In this document: positions 26,997-36,089 of the stretch, piece after piece | Layout: every line of letters begins with the position of its first letter | Position numbering within the stretch: position 1 is the stretch's first letter | Source of the DNA: Amaurobius ferox | Taxonomy: Eukaryota; Arthropoda; Arachnida; Araneae; Amaurobiidae | Length of the DNA: 64,000 nt | Assembly (NCBI GenBank): GCA_951213105.1 | Contig: OX578152.1 | Location: forward strand, 74,662,180-74,726,179 | Direction: 5' to 3' | Program-made: the position numbers and the translations under genes | Notes under the pieces: generated by a model | What the model was told of the DNA's origin: nothing | Databases searched by the model: none | Seen by the model: only the letters and a program-made list of their open reading frames with translations

Positions 26997-27715
26997 TATG
27001 TGTGTGTGTGTGTGTGTGTGAAAGTATGTGTGTGTGTGTGTGTGTGTGTCAGTGAGTCTGTGGAGACGATAACTGACGAACGAATGGACCGATTCGAACC
27101 AAATTTGGTACAAAAATCAAAATCCGTAAACACTGGAAGCCTATTGCTTTTATATGCAATCGAATGTTAAGAACTCCCCTAAATTTTCGAATGAAATTTT
27201 GAAAAATTCGTCAAAAAATCAAAATCACTAATAAAGTTACGCAAATAGACATTTCTTATGTAATTTTTCATTAGAAAACGATTGACATAAATTTTAGAAC
27301 GCTAACATGAACCGTTCTCGAGATATTGTTCATTTAAAAGAAAAATATCAAAAAGTCATATAAAAAAAAATTCCTATTGAGAAACATGTTCACTTTTCAT
27401 ATGTAAGACCATGCGATAAATTGGGTTACATCATTCTCGTGGAACTAGCTCATTCCATTCATGAAAAAATATTCTTTTAGTAATACTTTTGTGTTTGAAC
27501 CCCAATAGTCATTTATCTGCTGTAAGAATAACTTATTTCTTAGTGCATAACGCTTGGCGAGATTTTGGCGACGAATTTGGCGGAATGTCGCCAACTTGGC
27601 GACTTTTTGAAATGTTGACAAATTAACGAAAATCTCGCCAAATGGATAAAAATGACGACTAATTGTCGAAAATTTAATATCTTGGAAAGAATATTAGTAT
27701 CTACTATAAGAAAAA
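26040..27715 (+). repeat. Two tandem ~940-bp repeat units with (TG)n leaders
   Basis: The block (GTGT)n, GTCAGTGAGTCTGTGGAGACG, then ACGAAC, then AAATTTGGTAC occurs at about 26,108 and again at 27,048. It is followed by about 640 bp of colinear sequence including a patch rich in GGCGA/TCGCC motifs (26,620-26,740 and 27,550-27,680). The second copy has a much longer TG microsatellite. His/Thr-rich open frames on the minus strand come from the microsatellite. Confidence 0.8.
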
Positions 27716-27720
27716 CCTAC

Positions 27721-27860
27721 TTTTTTTTACTGTAAAAGTAGTAAATTAATTACATTATATAAGGAAAGTCATGTGTTGCCCACATCAGATTTTTTTTACT
27801 GTAAAAGTAGTAAATTCATTGCATTATATAAGGAAAGTCATGTGCTGCCCGCATCAGATT
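27721..27860. repeat. 69-bp tandem duplication
   Basis: ACTGTAAAAGTAGTAAATT recurs at 27,729 and 27,798, with the following ATTATATAAGGAAAGTCATGTG also duplicated. Two copies, with few mismatches. Confidence 0.8.
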
Positions 27861-28479
27861 TTTTCATTATTTGCTCATTACAACAGGTGCTTTTTATTAA
27901 CAAATTATATTACATTGGCCCTCCGTTTCCCCGTTGTGCAGGTTTAGTTTCACACAGGGGAAAATAACATAGATTTCCTACATTTTTGGGCTGAGCTAAA
28001 AATAATTTCCGCTTATTACAGTCTTCCGTTTCAAACAAGTTTAACTGTGATTCCTTCCGATTTCTTGAATCGCTCTAATTTTGAAGAATAACCCATAACC
28101 TCAAGTGACGCGCACTCTTTGATATTTGACCATCTCTTATGATGGTGTTCCGATTGCATTTAAGAAATGCTCCTCCCATCGGATAAAGCTTTCCTGTGAA
28201 GGTCAACTAATGGTTTGTATTTTGAGGAAACGATCTTTACGCAGCTTTCCATGACGATTCGCTTTAAAAGTTTGGTAATGATCAGAGTACGAACGTAATG
28301 ATTATGAGCGGACTGGATAAAAAAAAGTTATGGTTTAAAAGACGCATATATCCGGCTTTAACAAAAAACCAACTGTTTCAGAAGTAAACATTGGAATAAA
28401 TTTTGGAAATAAGCAAACCATAATCTATTTGCATTCATATTTAGAAATGTCGAACCGACTTAGCGTATTTTCTAGTGTA
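27861..28479. other. No gene recognised
   Basis: Intergenic; may contain further decayed transposon sequence linked to the mariner-like relic to its right, but nothing readable. Confidence 0.4.
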
Positions 28480-28640
28480 TCGTCAGAGTAGAAAACTTCT
28501 AAGGCAGAACAGTGACATTCCGAATTTTTCTGAGGAACTTAACAAGTTTTATTGTGGCAAATTATGTGGGATCGACAGTATGTAGCGTTGCGTTATCATG
28601 CAGCAAAACGTCACCTTTGCGCATTAACTCAGTTCATTGT
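28480..28640 (-). pseudogene. Possible mariner-type transposase relic
   Basis: Minus-strand translation near 28,560-28,625 reads KGDVLLHDNATLHT. This resembles the second catalytic block of mariner/IS630 transposases (VLLHxDNARPHT). The following sequence has stops and frameshifts, and no terminal repeats were found. Similarity rests on one short block, so this is tentative. Confidence 0.35.
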
Positions 28641-29466
28641 CGACGAATAGCCTGAATGTATGATAATAGCACCCATTATTCAATGTCTTGCAAAATTAAA
28701 TCTTATGTTGGAAGTTATAACTGACCGCGGTTTGGTGTTCTTGCAAGAAAGCATCGTATTACCCAACCTAAACAGACGTGGCATTTAAAATAAATAGGTA
28801 AATTCACTCACATAAAGGTCTTTTAAAACCTTCTTACTTTCTCAATATGTAGTATCGAGAAAATATTGTTTTCACGAAAATTTTCGATTTCCAGATTTTG
28901 TTGCCAATATATGTTTTAAGACCTCCTGAACACGTTTTAATTATTTGAGTAATATCCGTCTGTCTGTGGTTGATTTCTTGTGTATACTGTAGCTGTAGTG
29001 CAGCTGCTACAAATAATAATGGATTTACACGAAACTTTATATCCGGCTTTGTTATCAAGAAATCTAGAACTAGATAGAATATTTTTTTTAATTCAAGCGA
29101 AAACTTCGAAATGTGTTTGAAATTTTACATATTTTATTAACATGGCAGCATAGGGCAAAATTTTACATAATCATGGATAAAAGGGTTTATTTATGGCTTA
29201 ATGATGACGAAACTTAATAGTTTTAATCATTGTTGGGAAAAATTTTCGCGATACAACTTTTTTGTTCCAGACGTTATTGGACCCCCCTCGGGGGCAAGTT
29301 ATCCCCCACGGGGGGTGGAGAAGGGGAGGAGGTATGTTGTCCAGTATGGTATGAATCGAAAGATTTCTTCAAGTCCTTTAAAGTGAAGGGTAACACACTA
29401 TAGTTGCAATAATTTGGATCCACTATACCGATTTTTCATAATTTTTCTTGTATAATCTGAAAAAAA
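28641..29466. other. No gene recognised
   Basis: Intergenic. It contains another short CCGTCTGTCTGTGG stretch at about 28,956, and a GC-rich patch (29,275-29,335) with runs of C and G. Confidence 0.5.
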
Positions 29467-30248
29467 AAACAAGAAAGATCAATCATACTTAGAGCATTGA
29501 TTATGAAACACTTTCCAACTTCAATGTAATTTTATTTAAACATCTATGAAATGCAATACATTCCTAAGTAATATTTTAAAACTTATTACAATACTACATA
29601 AATTCATTATATTTGAAAACGTAAACCTTCATCGAAAAAAATTAACTTCATTCAAATGACGGCATTGAAATATAAATTGCCTGGTTTAAACATCTCTAAA
29701 ATGCGGTACATCCCTCGGTAATATTTTTAAAATTATCATAATACTACAATAATTTATTATATTTGAAAACTTCATCGAAAACAACTGACATTCATTCAAA
29801 TGCCGTCATAGAAAAAATAACACGCCTGGCTCTCTCTATAAAAGCAGCATTTCATTCATAAATAATTTCCCATTCATATCATTCATCACAATACTATAAT
29901 AATTTATTTTATTTAGAAATTAAGACCATGGAGCTACAAGTAATTAAACTCTATGCGTAAAACTTCATCGAAAAAAAATCGTCCTTCTCTTTGTAAAATC
30001 AATGAATATGTCATTCATATCAGCTATGCAGACTCCATGAACTAAATGATTTTGTGTTAAAGAATAACAGCAATTCTAATACAACTCATTCTACATATTT
30101 TGCTGTTTACATTTTACATAGGTGAAAAATCACACAATAATCAAATTTGGATGAGCATTTAAGCTCAAATATATTGTAATTGCGTTGTTTCGGTATGTAG
30201 ATGCACAGAATTTTAGCAAAAATAAAGTGGTTTTAGGACGAATACAAC
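29467..30248 (-). repeat. Foldback repeat arm 1, part left of the Polinton
   Basis: Starts with AACAAGAAAGATCAATCAT, the mirror image of the end of arm 2 at 47,679, and runs in reverse orientation. Its continuation lies at 45,797-46,310. The Polinton therefore interrupts a pre-existing foldback repeat. Confidence 0.85.
30243..30248. repeat. Polinton target site duplication, left
   Basis: TACAAC immediately precedes the element's first base and is repeated at 45,797-45,802. Six-base duplications are the rule for Polintons. Confidence 0.93.
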
Positions 30249-30640
30249 AGTAGTATATATATGTACGTATGAGCGCACATGTACTTTATACACTAAAAAC
30301 TATATTTTATACCTTATTTTTTATCTTTTTATATAAAAAAAAGGTCTCGATCCATTTTAATATTAAAAACATGATTTTATATCAAAATAAGGCCTTTTTT
30401 ACATTTAGACCAAATTTTAGATAAATGCGTGAAAAAAGAGATCAAAGATAGTCTGCCCCATTTTGGGGCTACCTCATACATAGGTAAATTACGGTAAAAA
30501 ATAAAAGGATTTATATGAAAGACGTGAAAAAAGAGGACTTCTAAATGAAGTCCTCTAAATAAACTTTAAAAATAATCAGGATTACAAAGTGACTCAAAAT
30601 ATATCGAAACGCGTCCGTAATTTACGGACGCGTTTTATAG
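30249..30640. repeat. Polinton left terminal inverted repeat
   Basis: Matches the reverse complement of 45,412-45,796 with substitutions and small indels. The first ~240 bp are very well conserved; the inner part includes a variable segment around 30,510-30,560. It contains two self-complementary hairpins: GAGGACTTCTAAATGAAGTCCTC at about 30,531-30,553 and a CGCGTCCGTAAATTACGGACGCG-like palindrome at 30,610-30,632. Confidence 0.93.
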
Positions 30641-31027
30641 TTATGAAGATCATAAAATCTTGATAGTAATTTATTAAATATTCCTGAGTGCTTTAAAATA
30701 AATGGGGGGACTAACGGTCCCCCCATAAAAAGAACCTAGATAATTATAAAAATGCTTTCTCACCCGAAATACTTAAATAATCATTCATCCGTTTATATGA
30801 GCATGCTATCAACGAGGTTAGTCTGAGGTTTATCTACATTAAAACATTTCCCACCTCGCGGGGATTTTTTTTCCAACGCATCCGGAAAATAATATTTTTG
30901 ACCCGCTTGGTGGAACAAACACCACACACCGGGATGTGGTATTTTTCTGACTGATAAGGGTTCACTTTGTGATAAACTTTCTCCTTCGAGAGTCTGAATC
31001 GAGGTCAAAGCAGAATGAAAAAAATAA
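30641..31027. other. Subterminal Polinton region without a supported gene
   Basis: Contains a perfect hairpin of GGGGGGAC and GTCCCCCC (about 30,702-30,722). A 71-codon minus-strand frame (30,793-31,008) in GC-richer sequence starts only at TTG, lacks the ATAAATG start context of the element's other genes and matches nothing I know. I do not call it a gene. Confidence 0.5.
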
Positions 31028-31195
31028 ATGCTGAATCTTTTTTGTTGGTTAACTAGCTCAAAGAGATTTAATAAATGTAAAAGATCATATGAAAAACGAA
31101 GAGATTTAAAAAAAAAAAAGAGACGTATAAGTAATGATGATTATAACTGTAGAAAATTGAAATTAGAAAAAACTATAAATCAATTATTAAAATGA
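31028..31195 (+). CDS. Small basic protein, 55 aa (putative)
   Basis: A 55-codon frame read rightwards near the left end, opposite in direction to its neighbours. It starts at an ATG preceded by AAAAATA, giving the ATAAATG context used by nearly every gene of this element. Residues 18-34 are very basic (Arg/Lys clusters around a poly-lysine stretch), and residues 41-55 have leucine/isoleucine at heptad-like spacing. A DNA- or RNA-binding role would fit but is inference. The frame runs through a 12-base A tract, so its integrity depends on that tract's length. It might instead be the remnant of a longer gene. Confidence 0.4.
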   Translation: MLNLFCWLTSSKRFNKCKRSYEKRRDLKKKKRRISNDDYNCRKLKLEKTINQLLK

Positions 31196-31292
31196 AAGAA
31201 GAGATCTTACAATGGATTAATATTATATGATTGAGAAAAAGGTATGTACCCATTTTTCATAATCTAGGAAGTCAAACCAGTTAAAACTATGA

Positions 31293-31583
31293 TTAATTAG
31301 GTGCTTCCTCTAATTCATATTCGTATTTATCATTAATCATACCTGAATACTTAAATATATATCTACCTTTATTGATTTCATTTATTGATTTATCAGAAAG
31401 TTGTCCATGTTTATTTGCTAGATAATAATCCATTTCTTCAACTTCCACATATAACTTTACGATTACTGTATTTCCATATTTAGTTTTAATTTTTTTCAAT
31501 GATATCAGATCATATTCCCCAGGATATAAATCATTTAATTTAAGCGTCTTAGGATAACCTCTGAGTCTATTGAACTCTTCCAT
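31293..31583 (-). CDS. Small protein, OB-fold-like (putative ssDNA-binding), 96 aa
   Basis: Last gene of the leftward cluster. It begins at an ATG in the junction AATGTTTACTAATAAATG, just after the preceding gene. The sequence has the layout of a small family seen in invertebrate mobile elements: LKLNDLYPGEYDL, then a TKYGNTVIVKLYVE strand pair, then a segment ending INKGRYIFKYSG. This alternation of strands with a conserved TKYG turn suggests an OB-fold single-strand-binding protein, which would fit its place beside the DNA polymerase. The fold is inferred from pattern only; no catalytic motif is visible. It is acidic at the C-terminus. Confidence 0.6.
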   Translation of the reverse strand: MEEFNRLRGYPKTLKLNDLYPGEYDLISLKKIKTKYGNTVIVKLYVEVEEMDYYLANKHGQLSDKSINEINKGRYIFKYSGMINDKYEYELEEAPN

Positions 31584-31598
31584 TTATTAGTAAACATT
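31581..31598 (-). promoter_or_regulatory. Junction motif before the 96-aa gene
   Basis: Reads AATGTTTACTAATAAATG on the minus strand, combining the AATGTTT element, stop codons, AATAAA and the start. Confidence 0.5.
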
Positions 31599-31608
31599 TT
31601 TTATAAAT

Positions 31609-31842
31609 TCATGACCAATAGAATAAATTCTTTGAAATAACATATAAAACTCCTAATCCTATCAATTTAATATCTTCATTTTCTTCTTTTTCAATTAATT
31701 CAGTCAACCTATGAAAACTTTCTGATAATAGTTTTTTATTATGATTTATATCATACAATTCTTCACAAAGATAAGTCATATAGTAAATTTCTTCAGAATT
31801 TGTAAAATTTAAAGCTCGAATATCACCTAAGCACTCATCCAT
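31609..31842 (-). CDS. Hypothetical small helical protein, 77 aa
   Basis: Unrecognised. Starts at an ATG in the junction AATGTTTCTATATAAATG, immediately after the polymerase stop. It is mostly helical and acidic (for example EELYDINHNKKLL and a LTELIEKEENEDIK stretch), with no membrane segment or metal-binding motif. The 3' end looks frameshifted: this frame stops at 31,609, but a different frame stays open to the TAATAA directly before the next ATG and ends in Lys-Asn-Val-Tyr. Two genes upstream end Lys-Asn-Val-Ser and Arg-Asn-Val-Ser. The native C-terminus may therefore lie in that other frame. Function unknown; position suggests a replication-linked accessory role. Confidence 0.55.
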   Translation of the reverse strand: MDECLGDIRALNFTNSEEIYYMTYLCEELYDINHNKKLLSESFHRLTELIEKEENEDIKLIGLGVLYVISKNLFYWS

Positions 31843-31857
31843 TTATATAGAAACATT
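31840..31857 (-). promoter_or_regulatory. Junction motif before the 77-aa gene
   Basis: Reads AATGTTTCTATATAAATG on the minus strand, the same 18 bases as before the LRR gene 12.6 kb away. Confidence 0.55.
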
Positions 31858-33114
31858 TTTATAATGTCCTAAAGCTCTAGTATTCATACCATCTTCTAAT
31901 ATAAATCTTTTATCATCTTTTGCTGATAAAGCTATCTTGTTCACTTGAATTGAATACAATTCATGTTTCTTACTTCTAATTAAATTCTGTGTTCTATATT
32001 GATCTTTTTTATTTAATAAACAGTCTTTATAATCCTCAAATGATATTCTGTTTTTAACGGTACTAGTCTTAGTACCTTTAGACTTCTTAGTTTCAAATTC
32101 TTTATGGTCTTCATTATTATTATTATATTCTTCAACACTCTGCTTTTCTAAACTTATTGAATACATTTTACTTCTTAAACCTACAAATTCTTCCATAATC
32201 ACACCGTTATTTTCATCTTTCATTTTACCTAATACTTTTTTATTACATCTAGGCATATTATACAGATTATTTACTTGATAATCAGATGTATCAAAATAAT
32301 CAATCATAGACTTCATATCTTCATAAAAGTCATCTGTTTTAATATCATATATAAAACTATCTGTATCCATATATAATAACTTAATATTATCCTTATATCT
32401 CGGTTTCATGACATTATAATGAAAATCATACATTAAATGTTTAGATAAATCTAATATACTCATTCCAACATAAATCGGTTTATTAAAATATAGTTTTGTT
32501 TTTTTCATGTGAACAGCTACCAAATTTTCATCAAAAATAGTTCTACATTTGAAATTAGGTTTAGCAATTAATTTTTTAACTTGATCATAATTACAACATA
32601 ATCTTACATCGATTCGTTTTCTTATATTTTCCATAGTTTTTCCAAATACTGAATTATTCATTAATTTATAAAAATCTTTCTCAAAATCATTAGCAGCTTT
32701 CTTTCTCATTTCAGTGTTTAAATCTATATATTTTTTTAACCAATTCGATTGTTTAAATTGCAATACTCTATGTACTCTTACAGCCTTTAAACCCATTTTC
32801 AAATATTGTTTTAAACTTCTATAATGAACTACATATTTCTCTTTATCGTGTAAAGTTGTTAATAACTTACCTTGTTTCGAATTTTCAGGAATTCTATTTT
32901 CAGGACATAATGGTAAATCTGAATGATAATCATGTAACTCTTTTGGATATCTTAAACTAATTTCAAATATATATCCAATCTCTGAATCATCTTTTATTTT
33001 ATTGTTATATAATTCACGTTTAACATAATTTATTTCATTACACCATTTAAATTCTCCATATGGTAAATATTGACTCATAGCCCATCCATATAAATTATTA
33101 GCATCTAAATACAT
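31843..33114 (-). CDS. Protein-primed family B DNA polymerase, palm/fingers half
   Basis: Carries the polymerisation half of a Polinton-type (protein-primed) DNA polymerase B. Motif A is at the N-terminus (YLDANNLYG, catalytic Asp4), motif B at residues 150-158 (KLMNNSVFG) and motif C at 248-253 (YMDTDS, Asp250/Asp252). The C-terminus has the family's usual end, with ISFEDYKDCL and RSKKHELY, so it is complete on that side. The first ATG overlaps the stop of the exonuclease half as TAATG. The frame is -1 relative to that half and remains open a few codons upstream of the ATG. In relatives both halves are one protein of roughly 1,200-1,300 residues. This copy is therefore frameshifted, uses stop-restart or recoding, or carries a sequence error. 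Role: replication of the element from its termini. Confidence 0.93.
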   Translation of the reverse strand: MYLDANNLYGWAMSQYLPYGEFKWCNEINYVKRELYNNKIKDDSEIGYIFEISLRYPKELHDYHSDLPLCPENRIPENSKQGKLLTTLHDKEKYVVHYRSLKQYLKMGLKAVRVHRVLQFKQSNWLKKYIDLNTEMRKKAANDFEKDFYKLMNNSVFGKTMENIRKRIDVRLCCNYDQVKKLIAKPNFKCRTIFDENLVAVHMKKTKLYFNKPIYVGMSILDLSKHLMYDFHYNVMKPRYKDNIKLLYMDTDSFIYDIKTDDFYEDMKSMIDYFDTSDYQVNNLYNMPRCNKKVLGKMKDENNGVIMEEFVGLRSKMYSISLEKQSVEEYNNNNEDHKEFETKKSKGTKTSTVKNRISFEDYKDCLLNKKDQYRTQNLIRSKKHELYSIQVNKIALSAKDDKRFILEDGMNTRALGHYKNVSI

Positions 33115-35828
33115 TAAATAATTGGATTCTTTACATAATTTTTCATATATTTATTATTTGCTTTTCCATATCTATTACAACATTGTGAAACACCTCCTCT
33201 TAAACCTTTTTCTATCATGAGAATCATATCATAATCATTTAATAAATCTAATTTAACATTTGTTATTTTTAACATTGCATCCCAAGATAAACCAGGAGCA
33301 GTAAAATACCAATCTGGATCTAATTTATAAGTTTTTAAACAAACATCTCTAAAATTTTCAAATACATCTGTTAAAATTAATACATCTGTTTTGACATATA
33401 AATCTGTATATTCACCTAAATTTTTTATATTAAATTCTTTCCAAACACGTTGAGCATGTTTATATTCTTCATCAGTTATATTACATTCATTCAATTTATT
33501 ATAAAATTTATCTTTTGAAGGTAATTCTGTTTCTTTGTATTTATCTCTAGAATCCATATAATCATAAGGATATACACCTTTTCTTGTAATGAGATCTAAT
33601 TTATCATCAGGAAAATGTAATGATGTCTCTCTAAATTTCGATTTTAAGTATTTAATATATTTCATTTTTCGTATTTTTGGAGGATATCTATTTATTTCAT
33701 TCTCTGGTCTCAAGTTTTTTGATAAATTATCTAAACTACAAGACATAAATTTAAATGAATCAATAAATCTCAATTTCATACCTCCTATTTTTTTGCTGAA
33801 AGATATATATTTTTCTTCAGTATTAGGTATAACATCTATTTTTGATTGATCAAATCCAAGTTCTTTTATAAACAAATGAGAATCATAACCTGTTAAATTA
33901 TGAATTTTTACTGGAATAAATTTTGGAATTTGATAATTTAAATTACAAACATTATGAGCAGGACCTCTATATTTTCCAGTTATATGACAATGATCAATTA
34001 CTTTTTCATCATTTAAGATTTGATTTTCACATATATGACAAATATTAGTTCTTTTATAATGATTTTCATCGAACTCTATCATTGATTTGATACTTTCATA
34101 TTTTTTAGTTTTGTCTTCTATCATTTTTTCAATTTTAAGAGTATCCTCTTTTAACATAGATACAAACTTTTTGATTGTATCTGGTCCTCTATAAACAACA
34201 GGAGGTTTAAAGTATTCCTTTTCATATTTGATATAATAACAAAATGCATCTGCTACATGTTTTTGATATTTCACAGTATATGATTTAGTTTGATCTTGCT
34301 CACATGTATCAATTTTAGGTAAGAGAGATTCAAAATCAGCATATATAGTATATGGTACTCTCATTTTTCTTTCATGATTTTTAAATTGAATAACTTCATC
34401 TTTTTTAGGCATATTAGTTGTGACAGCCTCTTTACAGTATTCCACATGTATCTTTAATCTTTCCTCAGAATAAAAATAATTTAAACATCTATCACATAAA
34501 AATATACGATGATTAGTAATTTGTGATCTGATCAAACTATTCATATTTTTAATCCAACAATAATGATCTTTCATATAAAACAAGTTTACATGTTTTTCTA
34601 ATTTATTGTTAGTTATTCTAAGTGGATAAATTGAACCATCATAACTATAAACATTTACAGATATATTATTTAGTTTTTCAAATTTCTTAATATTGTCTAA
34701 TGAAACAGGAAAATCAATACCTTTAAAATTTAATTCATCTTTATATTGTTCATATTTTAACACTCTTTGAGGATCTTTTTTTACAGGATGAATTGCTGAT
34801 AATATTGACCACATAAAACATTTATTATCTTTATTTTTTACATTTATTATGGCTTGTTTAGATTTAATTTTTTCAGGTAAATCAATATAACTTGATCCTC
34901 TCAAGGGTTGATACTTATTTATTCTCAATTCCAAAAATTTAATTTCTTCAAGACTCCAACCAGATCCTTTTGATATAAAATCATCAGATTCATTTATTAA
35001 GTTGTCAATAACATAATCATAAAAAGTATGTAAATCATTAGATTTTAATATAATTTGATTCTCAGTTTTGAATGTAAATTCTTGAATTTCTTCATTTAAT
35101 TTATACAAACAGAACAATTTAAAATTTACCTTTATTCCATTAAATTCTTTCATAATTTGCTTTATTTTTTCTATTACAACCTTTCTTTTCTCTTCTAAAA
35201 ATTCTAGAGGGATTTTAATATTATTACAATTATTAATTCTGTATGATCTTAATCTAGATTTATAAGCAGTTTCATATTCCTTAATTTCTACATTACCTTC
35301 ATCTAATGCTTTTTTATGTTTTCGACTTGATATGTGATTTTCTAAATGTTTATAATATATGCCGCAAATAATACATTTTCTTTTTTGTTTTGATCTTTTA
35401 ATCATTAAGTCTTTCTTTATATGTTCTTCTTCTTCATCTTCATAATATTTACCACATATACGACATTTTCTATCTTCTGTAAATAACTTTTCAAGATTTT
35501 CTTCTACTGTAAATATATTTTCTTCAGGAAAGACAGATTTAAAATCATTTTTATCAAATCTTAAACTAAAAGAATCAAAAATCTTTTTAATTTTTTTACG
35601 TTTTTTAGGTTTATCAATAAATATTTTTTTCTTTTTTTCCAAGTATGCTGACAAATCTAAATTTAATAAATCTACTAAAACAGGTTTATATTCACCTGTT
35701 TTTCTGATATATTTAGTTAATAATTTAATTAAATCAACCTTCTTACAACCTTTAGGTTGTTTAATATTCAATAATTTTACTACTTTTCTAAGTTCATTAA
35801 TAGTCTTTGACTTTAAGTTGAGCTCCAT
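33114..35828 (-). CDS. Protein-primed family B DNA polymerase, N-terminal and exonuclease half
   Basis: A 904-residue N-terminal half. In order: a SAP-like helix pair (about 7-45), a lysine-rich linker, and two small zinc fingers (Cys122/125 region and Cys152/155 with His162/165). Then comes an OTU-like cysteine protease-type domain with a DNKCFMW motif (Cys337) and a DHYCWI motif (His422), followed by a C2-H-C finger at 445-465. The 3'-5' exonuclease has motifs I (YADFES, Asp498/Glu500), II (HNLTGYDSH, about 643-651) and III (Tyr810/Asp814 region). An endonuclease-VII-like zinc/HNH block (597-628, with DHCHITGKYRG) sits between exo I and II. It starts at the ATG of AATGTTTCCTAATAAATG. It ends right before motif A with stop TAA overlapping the ATG of the next frame. 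Domain identities are strong; OTU and HNH activity are inferred. Confidence 0.93.
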   Translation of the reverse strand: MELNLKSKTINELRKVVKLLNIKQPKGCKKVDLIKLLTKYIRKTGEYKPVLVDLLNLDLSAYLEKKKKIFIDKPKKRKKIKKIFDSFSLRFDKNDFKSVFPEENIFTVEENLEKLFTEDRKCRICGKYYEDEEEEHIKKDLMIKRSKQKRKCIICGIYYKHLENHISSRKHKKALDEGNVEIKEYETAYKSRLRSYRINNCNNIKIPLEFLEEKRKVVIEKIKQIMKEFNGIKVNFKLFCLYKLNEEIQEFTFKTENQIILKSNDLHTFYDYVIDNLINESDDFISKGSGWSLEEIKFLELRINKYQPLRGSSYIDLPEKIKSKQAIINVKNKDNKCFMWSILSAIHPVKKDPQRVLKYEQYKDELNFKGIDFPVSLDNIKKFEKLNNISVNVYSYDGSIYPLRITNNKLEKHVNLFYMKDHYCWIKNMNSLIRSQITNHRIFLCDRCLNYFYSEERLKIHVEYCKEAVTTNMPKKDEVIQFKNHERKMRVPYTIYADFESLLPKIDTCEQDQTKSYTVKYQKHVADAFCYYIKYEKEYFKPPVVYRGPDTIKKFVSMLKEDTLKIEKMIEDKTKKYESIKSMIEFDENHYKRTNICHICENQILNDEKVIDHCHITGKYRGPAHNVCNLNYQIPKFIPVKIHNLTGYDSHLFIKELGFDQSKIDVIPNTEEKYISFSKKIGGMKLRFIDSFKFMSCSLDNLSKNLRPENEINRYPPKIRKMKYIKYLKSKFRETSLHFPDDKLDLITRKGVYPYDYMDSRDKYKETELPSKDKFYNKLNECNITDEEYKHAQRVWKEFNIKNLGEYTDLYVKTDVLILTDVFENFRDVCLKTYKLDPDWYFTAPGLSWDAMLKITNVKLDLLNDYDMILMIEKGLRGGVSQCCNRYGKANNKYMKNYVKNPII

Positions 35829-35843
35829 TTATTAGGAAACATT
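35826..35843 (-). promoter_or_regulatory. Junction motif before the DNA polymerase
   Basis: Reads AATGTTTCCTAATAAATG on the minus strand. Confidence 0.55.
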
Positions 35844-36074
35844 TTTTACAATACTTTTTCCTTGCTTACTGTGATAAATACTTTTTAAATGTCTCTTTTT
35901 ATGTGTATAGGTATATTGCATACCACATTCACATTTAAATTTTTTATATTTAATTAAGGAATCACAACATTTGCAATGACTTTGGAAATAAATTTTTTCA
36001 TTTCTATGATATATGTAAAACTCATTTACTGATTTCATAGTCAAAGAGTGTATACACTTTTTTGTAAGCTCCAT
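35832..36074 (-). CDS. Small zinc-finger protein, 80 aa
   Basis: Starts at the ATG of AATGTTTCTTAATAAATG and ends three bases before the polymerase start. Residues 34-70 hold CKCC, then CECG, then two histidines in HLKSIYH. This makes one C2H2-type finger (C-x-C-x12-H-x5-H) plus a preceding Cys pair that may bind a second zinc. Such fingers usually bind nucleic acid, and the position next to the polymerase suggests a DNA-binding replication accessory. Its start (Met-Glu-Leu) and its finger resemble the N-terminal zinc-finger part of the polymerase, so it may have arisen by partial duplication; that is inference. No exact family identified. Confidence 0.65.
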   Translation of the reverse strand: MELTKKCIHSLTMKSVNEFYIYHRNEKIYFQSHCKCCDSLIKYKKFKCECGMQYTYTHKKRHLKSIYHSKQGKSIVKNVS

Positions 36075-36089
36075 TTATTAAGAAACATT
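36072..36089 (-). promoter_or_regulatory. Junction motif before the zinc-finger gene
   Basis: Reads AATGTTTCTTAATAAATG on the minus strand. The preceding gene's last codons (Asn-Val-Ser) are part of the motif. Confidence 0.55.

Noticed and set aside
25981..27133. His/Thr-rich frames on the minus strand
   Set aside because: Translation of TG microsatellites.
30793..31008. 71-codon minus-strand frame inside the Polinton
   Set aside because: Starts only at TTG, lacks the element's start context, has no recognised family and sits between hairpins.
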